NCBI RefSeq assembly: GCF_020829685.1
Contig: NZ_JAIVFR010000340.1
Coordinates: forward strand, 1 to 6,923
Length of the DNA: 6,923 nucleotides
Direction: 5' to 3'
From: Nostoc sp. CHAB 5715
GTDB taxonomy: Bacteria > Cyanobacteriota > Cyanobacteriia > Cyanobacteriales > Nostocaceae
Shown here: in pieces, positions 1 through 5,414 of the stretch
Layout of the letters: the number at the start of each line of letters is the position of its first letter
Position numbering within the stretch: position 1 is the stretch's first letter
Program-made: the position numbers and the translations under genes
The notes under the pieces: generated by a model
Told to the model about the DNA's origin: nothing
Seen by the model: only the letters and a program-made list of their open reading frames with translations
The model's database searches: none

Positions 1-546
1 CTGGATTTAGCTATTCCTGAAGGTGTTCCTTTAATTGTCGTCTTTGGTGGTAGCCAAGGTGCAGTTGCGGTTAATAAGTTGGTGCGTGAATCTGCAAACG
101 CTTGGTTTAATGCTGGTGTTTATGTAGTACATTTAACTGGCGATCGCGACGAGGAAGCAGATAGTCTCAAACATCCACAGTACATAGCCTTACCTTTTTA
201 CAACAATATGGCAGCGTTGTTGCAACGAGCTACTCTAGCCATTAGTCGTTCTGGTGCTGGTAGCTTGACAGAATTAGCAGTATGTGGAACGCCAGCAATT
301 TTGATTCCTTACCCCTTTGCTGCCGAAGACCATCAATCTTACAATGCAGACGTATTTACTTCATCTGGTGCGGCGTTAACACTAAAGCAATCGGAGTTGA
401 CGGCACAAATATTGCAAAGTAATGTGTTGAATTTATTGCAATCACCGGATGAGTTAGCAAAGATGAGGGAAAAAGCTCATGCGATCGCAGTTCCCGATAG
501 TGCTGAGAAATTGGCGCAGTTAGTGCGTGAGGTGATAGAAACTTAA
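1..546 (+). CDS. murG: MurG, C-terminal half (5' end outside window)
   Basis: MurG adds GlcNAc from UDP-GlcNAc to undecaprenyl-pyrophosphoryl-MurNAc-pentapeptide (lipid I to lipid II) at the inner face of the plasma membrane, the last cytoplasmic step of peptidoglycan synthesis. The frame is open from base 1 and gives 181 residues; MurG proteins are about 355-365 aa, so roughly the N-terminal acceptor-binding half is missing. Two family motifs are visible: the glycine-rich GGSQGA at residues 16-21, which opens the C-terminal Rossmann domain, and the UDP-GlcNAc-binding stretch SRSGAGSLTELAVCGTPA (82-99), whose Glu91 matches the conserved ribose-contacting glutamate. PFAAEDHQSYNA follows as in other MurG proteins. 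The end is normal (TAA 544-546), and a TTCAAAA repeat begins five bases later. The next + strand gene, 66 bp on, may also act on peptidoglycan. The identification is secure. Confidence 0.96.
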   Translation: MDLAIPEGVPLIVVFGGSQGAVAVNKLVRESANAWFNAGVYVVHLTGDRDEEADSLKHPQYIALPFYNNMAALLQRATLAISRSGAGSLTELAVCGTPAILIPYPFAAEDHQSYNADVFTSSGAALTLKQSELTAQILQSNVLNLLQSPDELAKMREKAHAIAVPDSAEKLAQLVREVIET

Positions 547-550
547 AAAA

Positions 551-571
551 TTCAAAATTCAAAATTCAAAA
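551..571. repeat. Heptamer tandem repeat, (TTCAAAA)x3
   Basis: Three perfect consecutive copies of TTCAAAA lie just after the murG stop codon. Short tandemly repeated heptamers of this kind are typical of intergenic DNA in Nostoc/Anabaena genomes. There is no sign of a hairpin or a function; it serves mainly as a taxonomic marker and a possible site of slippage. Confidence 0.8.
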
Positions 572-612
572 TGGAAGATAGTAAGAGATAATAGGAATTT
601 ATTCTCTAGGTT

Positions 613-1953
613 ATGAGTATTTTATTTAACCAAAAATTCCGTCTCACAGTAGGTTGTGCTGCCTTGTTGCTTGTCAGTTTAGCCAGTAGCCATCTATATA
701 CTCAGTCAAAAACTAAACAGCTAGCTCAAAAAAATCAGTTTTTGACTCAGCAAGAAATTACCCCACTTAAATCACAGATTTCTCTTACCTCAAATCAAGT
801 TGCTCAGAAACTTGATTTGAGGTTTCAAAATTCTTTAATCGCTCAACAAACATCTGATGAAATTATAGACAAAGAAAATGCTTTTTCATCTCAACAGGAT
901 TTGTTAGCCGCATCTGCACCCTATCCAGTTATTGATGAGTTCAAAAAATACAAATTTAGCATTAATGGCAGCCAAGTTATTACTCCAGTCAAACTCCCAA
1001 GTAGTAAGGTCAACTTCAATCAAAAAGATTTATTAACCGTTCTTGTTAATACTAGAAAATATTTTCAAGATTATAGTTCAGAAGACCCAGATATTCTGCG
1101 TACAGGAATGCTTGCTACTCAAGGGGTTACTGTGCCAGATGTCCTCAAGACGTTAGATTTCATGATTGCTGTCTTAAAGGAGGATATTGCTAATAATCGA
1201 GCTACTCGTTTACAAGATCCCAAGTTTATCAATTCCAATTTTAGAGTTATTAAATGGACTGCTTATAATCCAAAAGACAAAAAACAAAAACAATTAAGAA
1301 TTACCAAATATGCAGTATTTACTCATTCCGGCTCTCGCAAAAAAAACTCTAATTTTAATACACCAATTTATAGCTTAAAAGATAATTATAATAAAAATAC
1401 TTTCTACACCAAATACACCAAGCAGGATGTTTTGTCTGGTATTTATGAACCAGGCGGTAAAGAATTTGGAAAAGTTAAAAGTCTCGCTTATCTAACTAGA
1501 ACTGGGTTAGAAGAAGCGTTGATGCAAGGAACAATCTTAATTAACTTTACAGATGGTTATAGGGCATTTTTTAATGTAGATAGAAATAATGGAATGTCTT
1601 ATATTCGCGGATTAAAGGCAACAGCACAAAAGCGTTATTGGTATTTTAGAGAAGTTGATGCCATTAAAGGCTATGGATACAAAATAGATGCAAAAATTTC
1701 CATTAAACCAGGAGTAACCTTTGCTGGAGATGTGCTGAATATTGGTTTAGGTAGAGTAATTGTTATTGAGCATACTAAAGGTGGTCGCAAACATCTGCAA
1801 ATGGGAGTTATGGCTGATACAGGCGGAGCCTTTTTACCCAATCTTTATCAACTCGATTTTTTGGCAGGTATTTTTCAGAATCAAAAAGAATTTAGGCAGA
1901 ATATCAGCCAATTGCCGGAGTACGCTACAGCATATTTTTTAGTAAAGAAGTAA
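613..1953 (+). CDS. Membrane-anchored MltA/3D-domain-like protein, putative peptidoglycan-active
   Basis: This is a 446-aa protein. An uncleaved anchor or signal peptide sits at about residues 11-26, after Lys8 and Arg10, with no well-placed lipobox, so the rest should lie in the periplasm. A low-complexity Gln/Ser/Lys-rich linker covers about 30-100. The C-terminal half shows, in the same order as MltA lytic transglycosylases: SGIYEPGG at 275-282 (compare the MltA GYYEP motif); a segment at 305-333 with DG (314-315) and NNG..Y (325-330), resembling the MltA barrel; and a 3D-like end, GDVLNIG (372-378), ADTGGAF (401-407) and LDFLAG (414-419). Asp402 would be the counterpart of the DxGGA aspartate that MltA uses for catalysis. 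The family link comes from motif order, not from an alignment, and the protein is divergent. The ATG at 613 has only weak upstream purines (TAGG). Following murG on the same strand fits a cell-wall role. It could instead be a non-catalytic barrel protein. Confidence 0.55.
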   Translation: MSILFNQKFRLTVGCAALLLVSLASSHLYTQSKTKQLAQKNQFLTQQEITPLKSQISLTSNQVAQKLDLRFQNSLIAQQTSDEIIDKENAFSSQQDLLAASAPYPVIDEFKKYKFSINGSQVITPVKLPSSKVNFNQKDLLTVLVNTRKYFQDYSSEDPDILRTGMLATQGVTVPDVLKTLDFMIAVLKEDIANNRATRLQDPKFINSNFRVIKWTAYNPKDKKQKQLRITKYAVFTHSGSRKKNSNFNTPIYSLKDNYNKNTFYTKYTKQDVLSGIYEPGGKEFGKVKSLAYLTRTGLEEALMQGTILINFTDGYRAFFNVDRNNGMSYIRGLKATAQKRYWYFREVDAIKGYGYKIDAKISIKPGVTFAGDVLNIGLGRVIVIEHTKGGRKHLQMGVMADTGGAFLPNLYQLDFLAGIFQNQKEFRQNISQLPEYATAYFLVKK

Positions 1954-1993
1954 TGCAGTCAAAAATCTATATACGGGTCAACAATTCTAAATT

Positions 1994-2221
1994 GTGACCA
2001 TCCAAGTCATAGAAATGGCGTTCAACTTGAACGGTTTCAACTTCAACCAATCAATCATTGATTCAAGCGATCGCGTCATCAGCACTTGGGCAGATGTAAT
2101 CAACCGGGCTAACCCGGGTATGGAAGTAATGCACGAGCGTAACGCTCACAACTTCCCCTTAGATTTGGCTGCTGGTGGTGTTGCTCCTGTGGCTCGCTAT
2201 AGTTCAGAACTTAGGAAATAA
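1994..2221 (+). pseudogene. psbA: 5'-truncated psbA piece: C-terminal tail of photosystem II D1
   Basis: From ATG 2015 the frame aligns without gaps to D1 residues 293 to about 349, starting [13 protein letters not shown]. All C-terminal ligands of the Mn4CaO5 cluster are kept: His332 (2132-2134), Glu333, His337, Asp342 and Ala344 (2168-2170), the residue after which CtpA cuts normal pre-D1. Everything upstream is missing: all five transmembrane helices, Asp170, Glu189 and the quinone and chlorophyll sites. The stop TAA at 1988-1990 closes the frame in front. The expected extension after Ala344 (compare AAGEVAPVAL) degrades after PVA into an unrelated RYSSELRK end. Pro326 and Ser315 look unusual for D1. 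No Shine-Dalgarno precedes GTG 1994 or ATG 2015, so translation is doubtful. The body is otherwise free of stops and frameshifts, which suggests either recent capture or some constraint. A perfect 6-bp inverted repeat (ACAATT-CTA-AATTGT, 1981-1995) sits at the left edge. Recognition of the homology is secure; pseudogene status is inferred. Confidence 0.88.
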
Positions 2222-2305
2222 TTATCAAAAAGTAAATTTCACGGGTAATAATTGCTAGCAGCGCAGATAATTGCCTTAAAGCTCAAGTATAAGGAAAAGC
2301 CAGGA

Positions 2306-2815
2306 ATGATTTTACAGCGTGGGCGTAGGGTAATAGCTGCTTTGTTGCTGTCAGTTTTACTACTGACTACAGCCTGTACTCCAAAAGCACCTGGACGTTT
2401 TGACCAGGCGCAAAAAGAAAGCACTCAACAAAAAAGCGGTCAAGCGGTTGCTAAGAGTGCAACTCAGGGTAGCGAATTTAATAAACTTTTCCCTGATGCA
2501 GGTGATGGCTACCAGCGCGTCTATACCCAAGAGAAAAAAGGCTTTGCGGAAGCGAAGTTGAAAAAAGACGGTAAAGATATAGCCTTGCTGTCTATTTCTG
2601 ATACGACAAGCACACCTAGTGCAGTAGCAAAGTTCTCGAAAAGCACCAAAAAAATTGGTGGTTATCCCGCAGTGGAAATTGGTAATACGCAAACTGCAAT
2701 TTTGATAGGTAAGTACCAAGTAAAAGCACTTTCCCGTGATCCGTCATTTACAGCTAGCGATCGCGCAGATTGGCTAGAGAAGTTTAATCTTAATGGTCTG
2801 GCTACACTGAAATGA
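2306..2815 (+). CDS. Lipoprotein of unknown function, 169 aa
   Basis: The start chosen is ATG 2306, preceded by AAGGA (2291-2295) and a second AGGA touching the ATG. A TTG 54 bases upstream would add 18 residues before the signal peptide and has no ribosome site. The N-terminus is a lipoprotein signal: basic QRGRR (4-8), a hydrophobic core at about 9-20, then LTTAC with Cys24 as the lipidated residue, so the mature protein should be tethered to a membrane facing the periplasm or thylakoid lumen. Residues about 25-55 are a Gln/Lys/Ser-rich linker. The rest (about 56-169) looks like a small alpha/beta domain with GFAEAKLKKDGKDIALLSI and GGYPAVEIGNTQTAILIG, and it ends with a charged helix. It is not CyanoP, CyanoQ or Psb27 by any motif I can see. 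The next gene begins 48 bp downstream on the same strand with a good ribosome site, so the two may be cotranscribed. Function unknown. Confidence 0.82.
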   Translation: MILQRGRRVIAALLLSVLLLTTACTPKAPGRFDQAQKESTQQKSGQAVAKSATQGSEFNKLFPDAGDGYQRVYTQEKKGFAEAKLKKDGKDIALLSISDTTSTPSAVAKFSKSTKKIGGYPAVEIGNTQTAILIGKYQVKALSRDPSFTASDRADWLEKFNLNGLATLK

Positions 2816-2863
2816 TTTGTACTACGAACATTCAGATAACAAAACCTAAATAAGGAGATTTTT

Positions 2864-3751
2864 GTGAGCAAATCGATTGTTGATTTAGTTGATCAATTGC
2901 CAACCGGTGGCTTGACCATTTCTATGTTGAATTCTCTCGATTTTGTTGCTCCTGGAGAGTGGCAAAATATCGTCGGTTTTGTCAACACCATTAAGGTCGT
3001 CACTGGGGAAGACGACGAAGATTTAATTCAGCAAATTGTTGAACGAGCAATTTATCTATTCAATGACAAATCCCAAGGATACCAAACAGCCTTGTGGTTA
3101 TATCAAACCGTTGATGGTACAGATAAAGCGCTTGGTGCAGCAGCTTTAGCTAACAAAGTTGGCGAGAAAATTCCATTGTTGGGTTTTTTAAACTCTGTCA
3201 CTCCTAAACCTGACAAAGCCCAAACCATTGATTTGACATTAAAATTAGTGGCTGAATTGGTAGCCTTCTGTCAAATTAACGGCATTCCTGGAGATAGTAT
3301 TGGGGATTTTGTCGCCTCTTTAGGTGAGTATAGTGGTGAGTCGCTTATCCGCATGGTGGCATTAGTTTGCGTTGATGGTTTGATACCTCTGGGCCCAGAC
3401 TTCATCAACAAAGCGATATCTGGGCTTAATCAGACAAATCCACAGGAATTAGAAAAAAACTCGACTTTCCAAAATATCAAAGATGTGATTCCAGGGAACA
3501 ATGCTGGTAGTAAACTCAACTTTATTGGCGAAAGCTTTGACTCAGTTAAAGGTTGGATGAGTGGTATTGTTAACGCGAATAATTTAACGCCACAAAAGGT
3601 TGTCCACAACTTGCAAAGTTTTAGCGATATTGCCGATGACAAGTTAGATTACCTCGCGGCATTTCTAGATGTAGCAACAAATTATTATGAACACACCGGC
3701 ACGCAAACTTTAGCACGTCGCTTGATTGAACGGGCGGTGGCTGAGATTTAG
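2864..3751 (+). CDS. Conserved-looking hypothetical protein, 295 aa, helical and soluble
   Basis: The start is GTG 2864 with a strong Shine-Dalgarno, TAAGGAG at 2851-2857, seven bases upstream. I do not recognise the family. The sequence has no signal peptide, no clear transmembrane span and no nucleotide-binding or metal motif. It is acidic and looks mostly alpha-helical. The first and last segments resemble each other loosely: WQNIVGFVNTIKVV...QQIVERAI (about 33-64) and LDYLAAFLDVAT...RLIERAVAEI (about 262-295), which hints at an internal duplication or a helical-repeat fold. The centre (about 115-185) carries the longest hydrophobic stretches, including LIRMVALVCVDGLIPLG. Codon use matches the neighbours and there is no break in the frame. 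It follows the lipoprotein gene by 48 bp on the same strand, so a shared transcript is plausible, though a lipoprotein and a cytoplasmic protein need not interact. Confidence 0.8.
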   Translation: MSKSIVDLVDQLPTGGLTISMLNSLDFVAPGEWQNIVGFVNTIKVVTGEDDEDLIQQIVERAIYLFNDKSQGYQTALWLYQTVDGTDKALGAAALANKVGEKIPLLGFLNSVTPKPDKAQTIDLTLKLVAELVAFCQINGIPGDSIGDFVASLGEYSGESLIRMVALVCVDGLIPLGPDFINKAISGLNQTNPQELEKNSTFQNIKDVIPGNNAGSKLNFIGESFDSVKGWMSGIVNANNLTPQKVVHNLQSFSDIADDKLDYLAAFLDVATNYYEHTGTQTLARRLIERAVAEI

Positions 3752-3758
3752 GTTGATT

Positions 3759-3811
3759 GGGGGTGGGGACTAGGGAGTGAGGGAGTGAGGGAGGTGAGGG
3801 AGATGAGGGAG
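3759..3811. repeat. G-rich degenerate tandem repeat (GGGAGTGA-type)
   Basis: Imperfect tandem units of 8-9 bases (GGGAGTGA, GGGAGTGA, GGGAGGTGA, GGGAGATGA, GGGAG) follow a G-rich lead of TGGGGGTGGGG. The array begins eight bases after the stop codon of the 295-aa gene. Such arrays are common between genes in Nostocales. Related repeats appear upstream of recF in this window. Confidence 0.8.
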
Positions 3812-3826
3812 AATAATTAATAACCC

Positions 3827-3860
3827 ATGCCCCATGCCCAATGCCCAATGCCCCATGCCA
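3827..3860. repeat. Heptamer tandem repeat, ATGCCCM x4 plus a partial unit
   Basis: The units are ATGCCCC, ATGCCCA, ATGCCCA, ATGCCCC and a final ATGCCA. This is a typical cyanobacterial heptamer tandem repeat. It ends one base before the stop codon of the decayed gene on the - strand (3862-3864), so it lies directly against the 3' end of that remnant. Confidence 0.85.
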
Positions 3861-3861
3861 A

Positions 3862-4404
3862 TTAGGGTAAACGCAAATCTGCTGCGATCGCATATAAGTA
3901 AGGTTGAAAAATAGCCAAGTTTTCCAGTTTCTCAAACTTACCTGTTTGCGAACTTGGGTCAAAGGCAGTGGTAATTACGTAAAGTTTATTGCCATCAAAG
4001 GCAACATGACCGATATGTTGCTCTTGTACTCCACCTTTTTGCTTGAGTCCGGCGAACCCATAGCGGATTCCCTGAAGCTTACCAACGGGTACTGGTTGGG
4101 GTGGGTAGGTTACAGCTATTTTCAGGTAAATAGACCACGCGGTAGGGGCACAGCAATGCTGTGCCCCTACGATAGATGTGGTTCAAATACATGAAAACTG
4201 CTGTAAGAAAGTAATCTCTTTTCCATATTCACCCTGACGGTCTTTCGCAAAAGCAGCGTAGTGGTCTGCAACCCAAGCCTTGAGTGCTGCTAATACCTGG
4301 GTTTGGTATTTGCAAGTTTGGTAGTCCACTTGGGAACCAGTTGGAATCCTGGCTGCTACGAGTTTCTTTCGGAAATAATCAAAGGGCAAATCTGCTTGGA
4401 CTTT
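3862..4404 (-). pseudogene. Unidentified gene remnant, interrupted by an in-frame stop and a palindromic repeat
   Basis: On the - strand a single frame reads from 4404 to a TAA at 3864-3862 with one internal TGA (4185-4183). The upstream part gives 73 residues, including LPFDYFRKKLVAARIPTGSQ and VLAALKAWVADHYAAFAKDR. The downstream part gives about 106 residues, including LKIAVTYPPQPVPVGKLQG, GVQEQHIGHVAFDGNKLYVI and a clean-looking end, YLYAIAADLRLP. Both parts have protein-like composition, and they stay in the same frame across the 29-bp palindrome at 4142-4170. There is no start codon with a ribosome site; the frame begins immediately after the rpsU stop codon and in the rpsU frame. I read this as a gene that lost its 5' end and then took in a small repeat. 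I cannot name the family. The two parts could also come from two different genes joined by deletion, or the 3' part could be a separate short ORF. Confidence 0.6.
4142..4170. repeat. 29-bp perfect palindromic repeat (13-bp arms, 3-base loop)
   Basis: GTAGGGGCACAGC (4142-4154), AAT, then GCTGTGCCCCTAC (4158-4170) form a perfect 13-bp hairpin. Hairpins starting GTAGGGGC and ending GCCCCTAC are, as I recall, dispersed in many copies through Nostoc-type genomes as small palindromic intergenic elements. Here it lies inside a former reading frame, a few codons downstream of the premature TGA. No T-tract follows on either strand, so it is unlikely to act as a standard terminator. Confidence 0.8.
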
Positions 4405-4599
4405 TTAATTGAAGCGAGAACGTTGTTGACGACGTTGCTTGTGCCTAGCAATTGCTTTGCGCTTCTCTTTTTCTATCGGTGTTTCAAAGTGGCGCTTTTT
4501 TCTCATATCTTGGAAAATTCCTGCTTTAGAAACTTCCCGCTTAAATCTTCTCAAGGCTGATTCTATACCTTCATTCTCCCCTAAAACTACTTGTGTCAT
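4405..4599 (-). CDS. rpsU: 30S ribosomal protein bS21
   Basis: The 64-residue product begins [20 protein letters not shown] and ends in the Arg/Lys-rich tail [15 protein letters not shown], the typical cyanobacterial bS21 form. The protein sits on the small subunit near the 3' end of 16S rRNA and helps translation initiation. Start ATG 4599-4597 is chosen because AAGGAGG (4613-4607) lies seven bases upstream; an ATG two codons earlier (4605) would be only one base from that site. The RRM protein gene lies 133 bp upstream on the same strand. In Anabaena variabilis an rbpA1-rpsU pair was reported in which rpsU expression depends on temperature (recalled literature), so shared cold regulation is likely here. 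A hairpin with a T-rich tail stands between the two genes. The stop codon directly abuts a decayed reading frame in the same phase. Confidence 0.96.
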   Translation of the reverse strand: MTQVVLGENEGIESALRRFKREVSKAGIFQDMRKKRHFETPIEKEKRKAIARHKQRRQQRSRFN

Positions 4600-4655
4600 T
4601 CTCATTCCTCCTTAATGTGGATGAATAGTTTAAGACTAGATACAAAATAAAATAT

Positions 4656-4691
4656 TCCAGCAGAGTGCAACCTTTGGCTCTATCTGCTGGA
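4656..4691 (-). terminator. Candidate intrinsic terminator or attenuator between rbp and rpsU
   Basis: Arms TCCAGCAGA (4656-4664) and TCTGCTGGA (4683-4691) are perfect 9-bp complements around an 18-base loop. Read on the - strand, the second arm is followed by ATATTTTATTTT, a broken T-run. This sits 42 bp after the rbp stop codon and 57 bp before the rpsU start, so it could end most rbp transcripts and let a fraction read into rpsU. The large loop and the imperfect T-run make it weaker than a textbook terminator; an RNA-processing hairpin is an alternative. Confidence 0.5.
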
Positions 4692-4732
4692 GACTCTAAA
4701 TGTGAAATTTTTAGGAATCGACTTAGTACGAC

Positions 4733-5044
4733 TTAGTAGCGATTATTGTTGCGGCGGGGATTAGCGCCACCCCAGCTACCACGAGAGGAGTTACTTCTTT
4801 CCTCACGAGGTTTAGCTTTGTTTACTTTCAAATCACGTCCCATCCACTCAGCACCATCAAGTGCTTCAATAGCAGCTTGTTCTTGTGTGTCTGATTCCAT
4901 TTCCACAAAAGCGAACCCACGCGGCCGGCCTGTTTCCCGATCTGTGGGTAGTTGAACACGACTTACTGTGCCGTATTCTGCAAAAGCCTGCTTTAGGTCT
5001 TCTTCTGTAACCTGATAAGACAGGTTTCCGACGTAAATTGACAT
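4733..5044 (-). CDS. Cyanobacterial RRM RNA-binding protein (Rbp type), 103 aa
   Basis: A single RNA-recognition motif fills about residues 2-80: RNP2 is IYVGNL (3-8) and RNP1 is RGFAFVEM (42-49), with Tyr4, Phe44 and Phe46 as the usual RNA-stacking aromatics. A short tail (about 81-103) is basic and rich in Asn, Arg, Ser and Gly, with SSRGSWGGANPRRNNNRY, a reduced form of the glycine-rich tail of cold-induced Rbp proteins. Length matches the family (about 85-110 aa). The start is ATG 5044-5042 with GGAG six bases upstream; a longer frame from TTG 5107 runs through the leader and lacks family similarity. Members of this family bind single-stranded RNA and are typically induced by cold in Anabaena. 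The gene precedes rpsU, as in the Anabaena rbpA1-rpsU pair; I give no symbol because several paralogues exist. A 10-bp tandem duplication (4719-4738) overlaps the stop codon. Confidence 0.93.
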   Translation of the reverse strand: MSIYVGNLSYQVTEEDLKQAFAEYGTVSRVQLPTDRETGRPRGFAFVEMESDTQEQAAIEALDGAEWMGRDLKVNKAKPREERSNSSRGSWGGANPRRNNNRY

Positions 5045-5049
5045 AGAAA

Positions 5050-5088
5050 TCTCCGAATTCAGGGAGTGTAGATAGTTAAATTCGGAGA
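5050..5088 (-). promoter_or_regulatory. Leader hairpin that sequesters the rbp Shine-Dalgarno
   Basis: The two arms, 5050-5059 and 5079-5088, are perfect 10-bp complements with a 19-base loop. In the mRNA (- strand) they read UCUCCGAAUU, then the loop, then AAUUCGGAGA, then UUUCU and AUG. The Shine-Dalgarno GGAG lies in the second arm and its partner CUCC in the first, so folding would hide the ribosome site. The stem has four G-C and six A-U pairs, which could open and close within a physiological temperature range. Candidate roles are a thermosensor, autoregulation by the RRM protein, or opening by a cold-shock helicase. The pairing is seen directly; the regulatory role is inferred. Work on rbp genes in Anabaena has implicated the 5' leader in cold control (recalled). 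Confidence 0.65.
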
Positions 5089-5414
5089 GACACTTTTTAG
5101 AAATCAAAACGAGTTACTCAACCGAAAATAATCTTTATGTCCATGAGTCTAGCACAACTTAAGCCTTTGAATATCGTCTTATTGTGAATTTTATTCACAA
5201 ATTAAACCTTAAAGATAGGTTTGTAGACTTCTCCATTGACTGGCTTTTGTTGCTTGTACTATAAAAGTTACACTTTTAACAGGAAATCGCAATCAACTAG
5301 CGATCGCGCTGCTATTTAGTGTTTTGAAAATTAAGCTGTGGACTAAGGGGTAAAGATTATTATCGTAAATTAAAGGGTTTAAGACCCGCAACGTCAACAC
5401 GAAGTCACAAATGA
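5089..5414 (-). promoter_or_regulatory. Upstream region of rbp and 3' flank of recF
   Basis: This 326-bp stretch has no credible gene. It must hold the rbp promoter on the - strand and the end of the recF transcript. A weak -10-like TAGACT is at 5151-5146, without a convincing -35, so I do not fix a transcription start. Three symmetrical sites are visible: TTGTGAA-N5-TTCACAA (5182-5200), TAAAAGT-TAC-ACTTTTA (5262-5278), and a weak GGGT/ACCC hairpin (5375-5387) followed by TTTAATTT on the - strand, which might mark the end of recF transcripts. One HIP1 octamer lies near 5300. The long AT-rich leader fits a gene with leader-based control. Confidence 0.4.
5182..5200. promoter_or_regulatory. Palindrome TTGTGAA-N5-TTCACAA, candidate operator
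   Basis: This is a perfect 7-bp inverted repeat with a TTTTA spacer, about 140 bp upstream of the rbp start. Its half-sites resemble CRP-type TGTGA/TCACA but the spacer between those pentamers is seven bases, not six. NtcA's GTA-N8-TAC is not met. It could bind a dimeric regulator or simply form a hairpin in a long leader. Confidence 0.3.

Noticed and set aside
2252..2305. Earlier TTG start for the lipoprotein
   Set aside because: It would place 18 residues before the basic n-region of the signal peptide; ATG 2306 has purine-rich AAGGA and AGGA upstream.
2360..2719. Minus-strand ORF of 119 aa opposite the lipoprotein
   Set aside because: Cys/Phe/Arg-rich shadow of the lipoprotein frame with no ribosome site or recognisable domain.
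3759..3860. CRISPR array or minisatellite gene
   Set aside because: Units are 7-9 bases without unique spacers; this is short tandem repeat DNA.
3621..3962. Minus-strand ORF of 113 aa
   Set aside because: It runs through tandem repeats and overlaps the well-supported 295-aa gene; its composition (Ser/Pro repeats) is that of translated repeats.
4142..4170. Transcription terminator at the perfect hairpin
   Set aside because: No T-run follows on either strand, and the sequence fits a dispersed palindromic repeat inside a decayed frame.
5045..5107. Longer rbp protein starting at TTG 5107
   Set aside because: The added 21 residues translate the leader hairpin, have no ribosome site and are absent from the RRM family; ATG 5044 has GGAG at good spacing.
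5182..5200. CRP/SyCRP1-type binding site
   Set aside because: The TGTGA and TCACA half-sites are separated by seven bases instead of six; kept only as a generic palindrome.
5375..5387. recF terminator at GGGT/ACCC
   Set aside because: The stem is only four or five pairs and the following T-tract is broken; not strong enough to list as a terminator.
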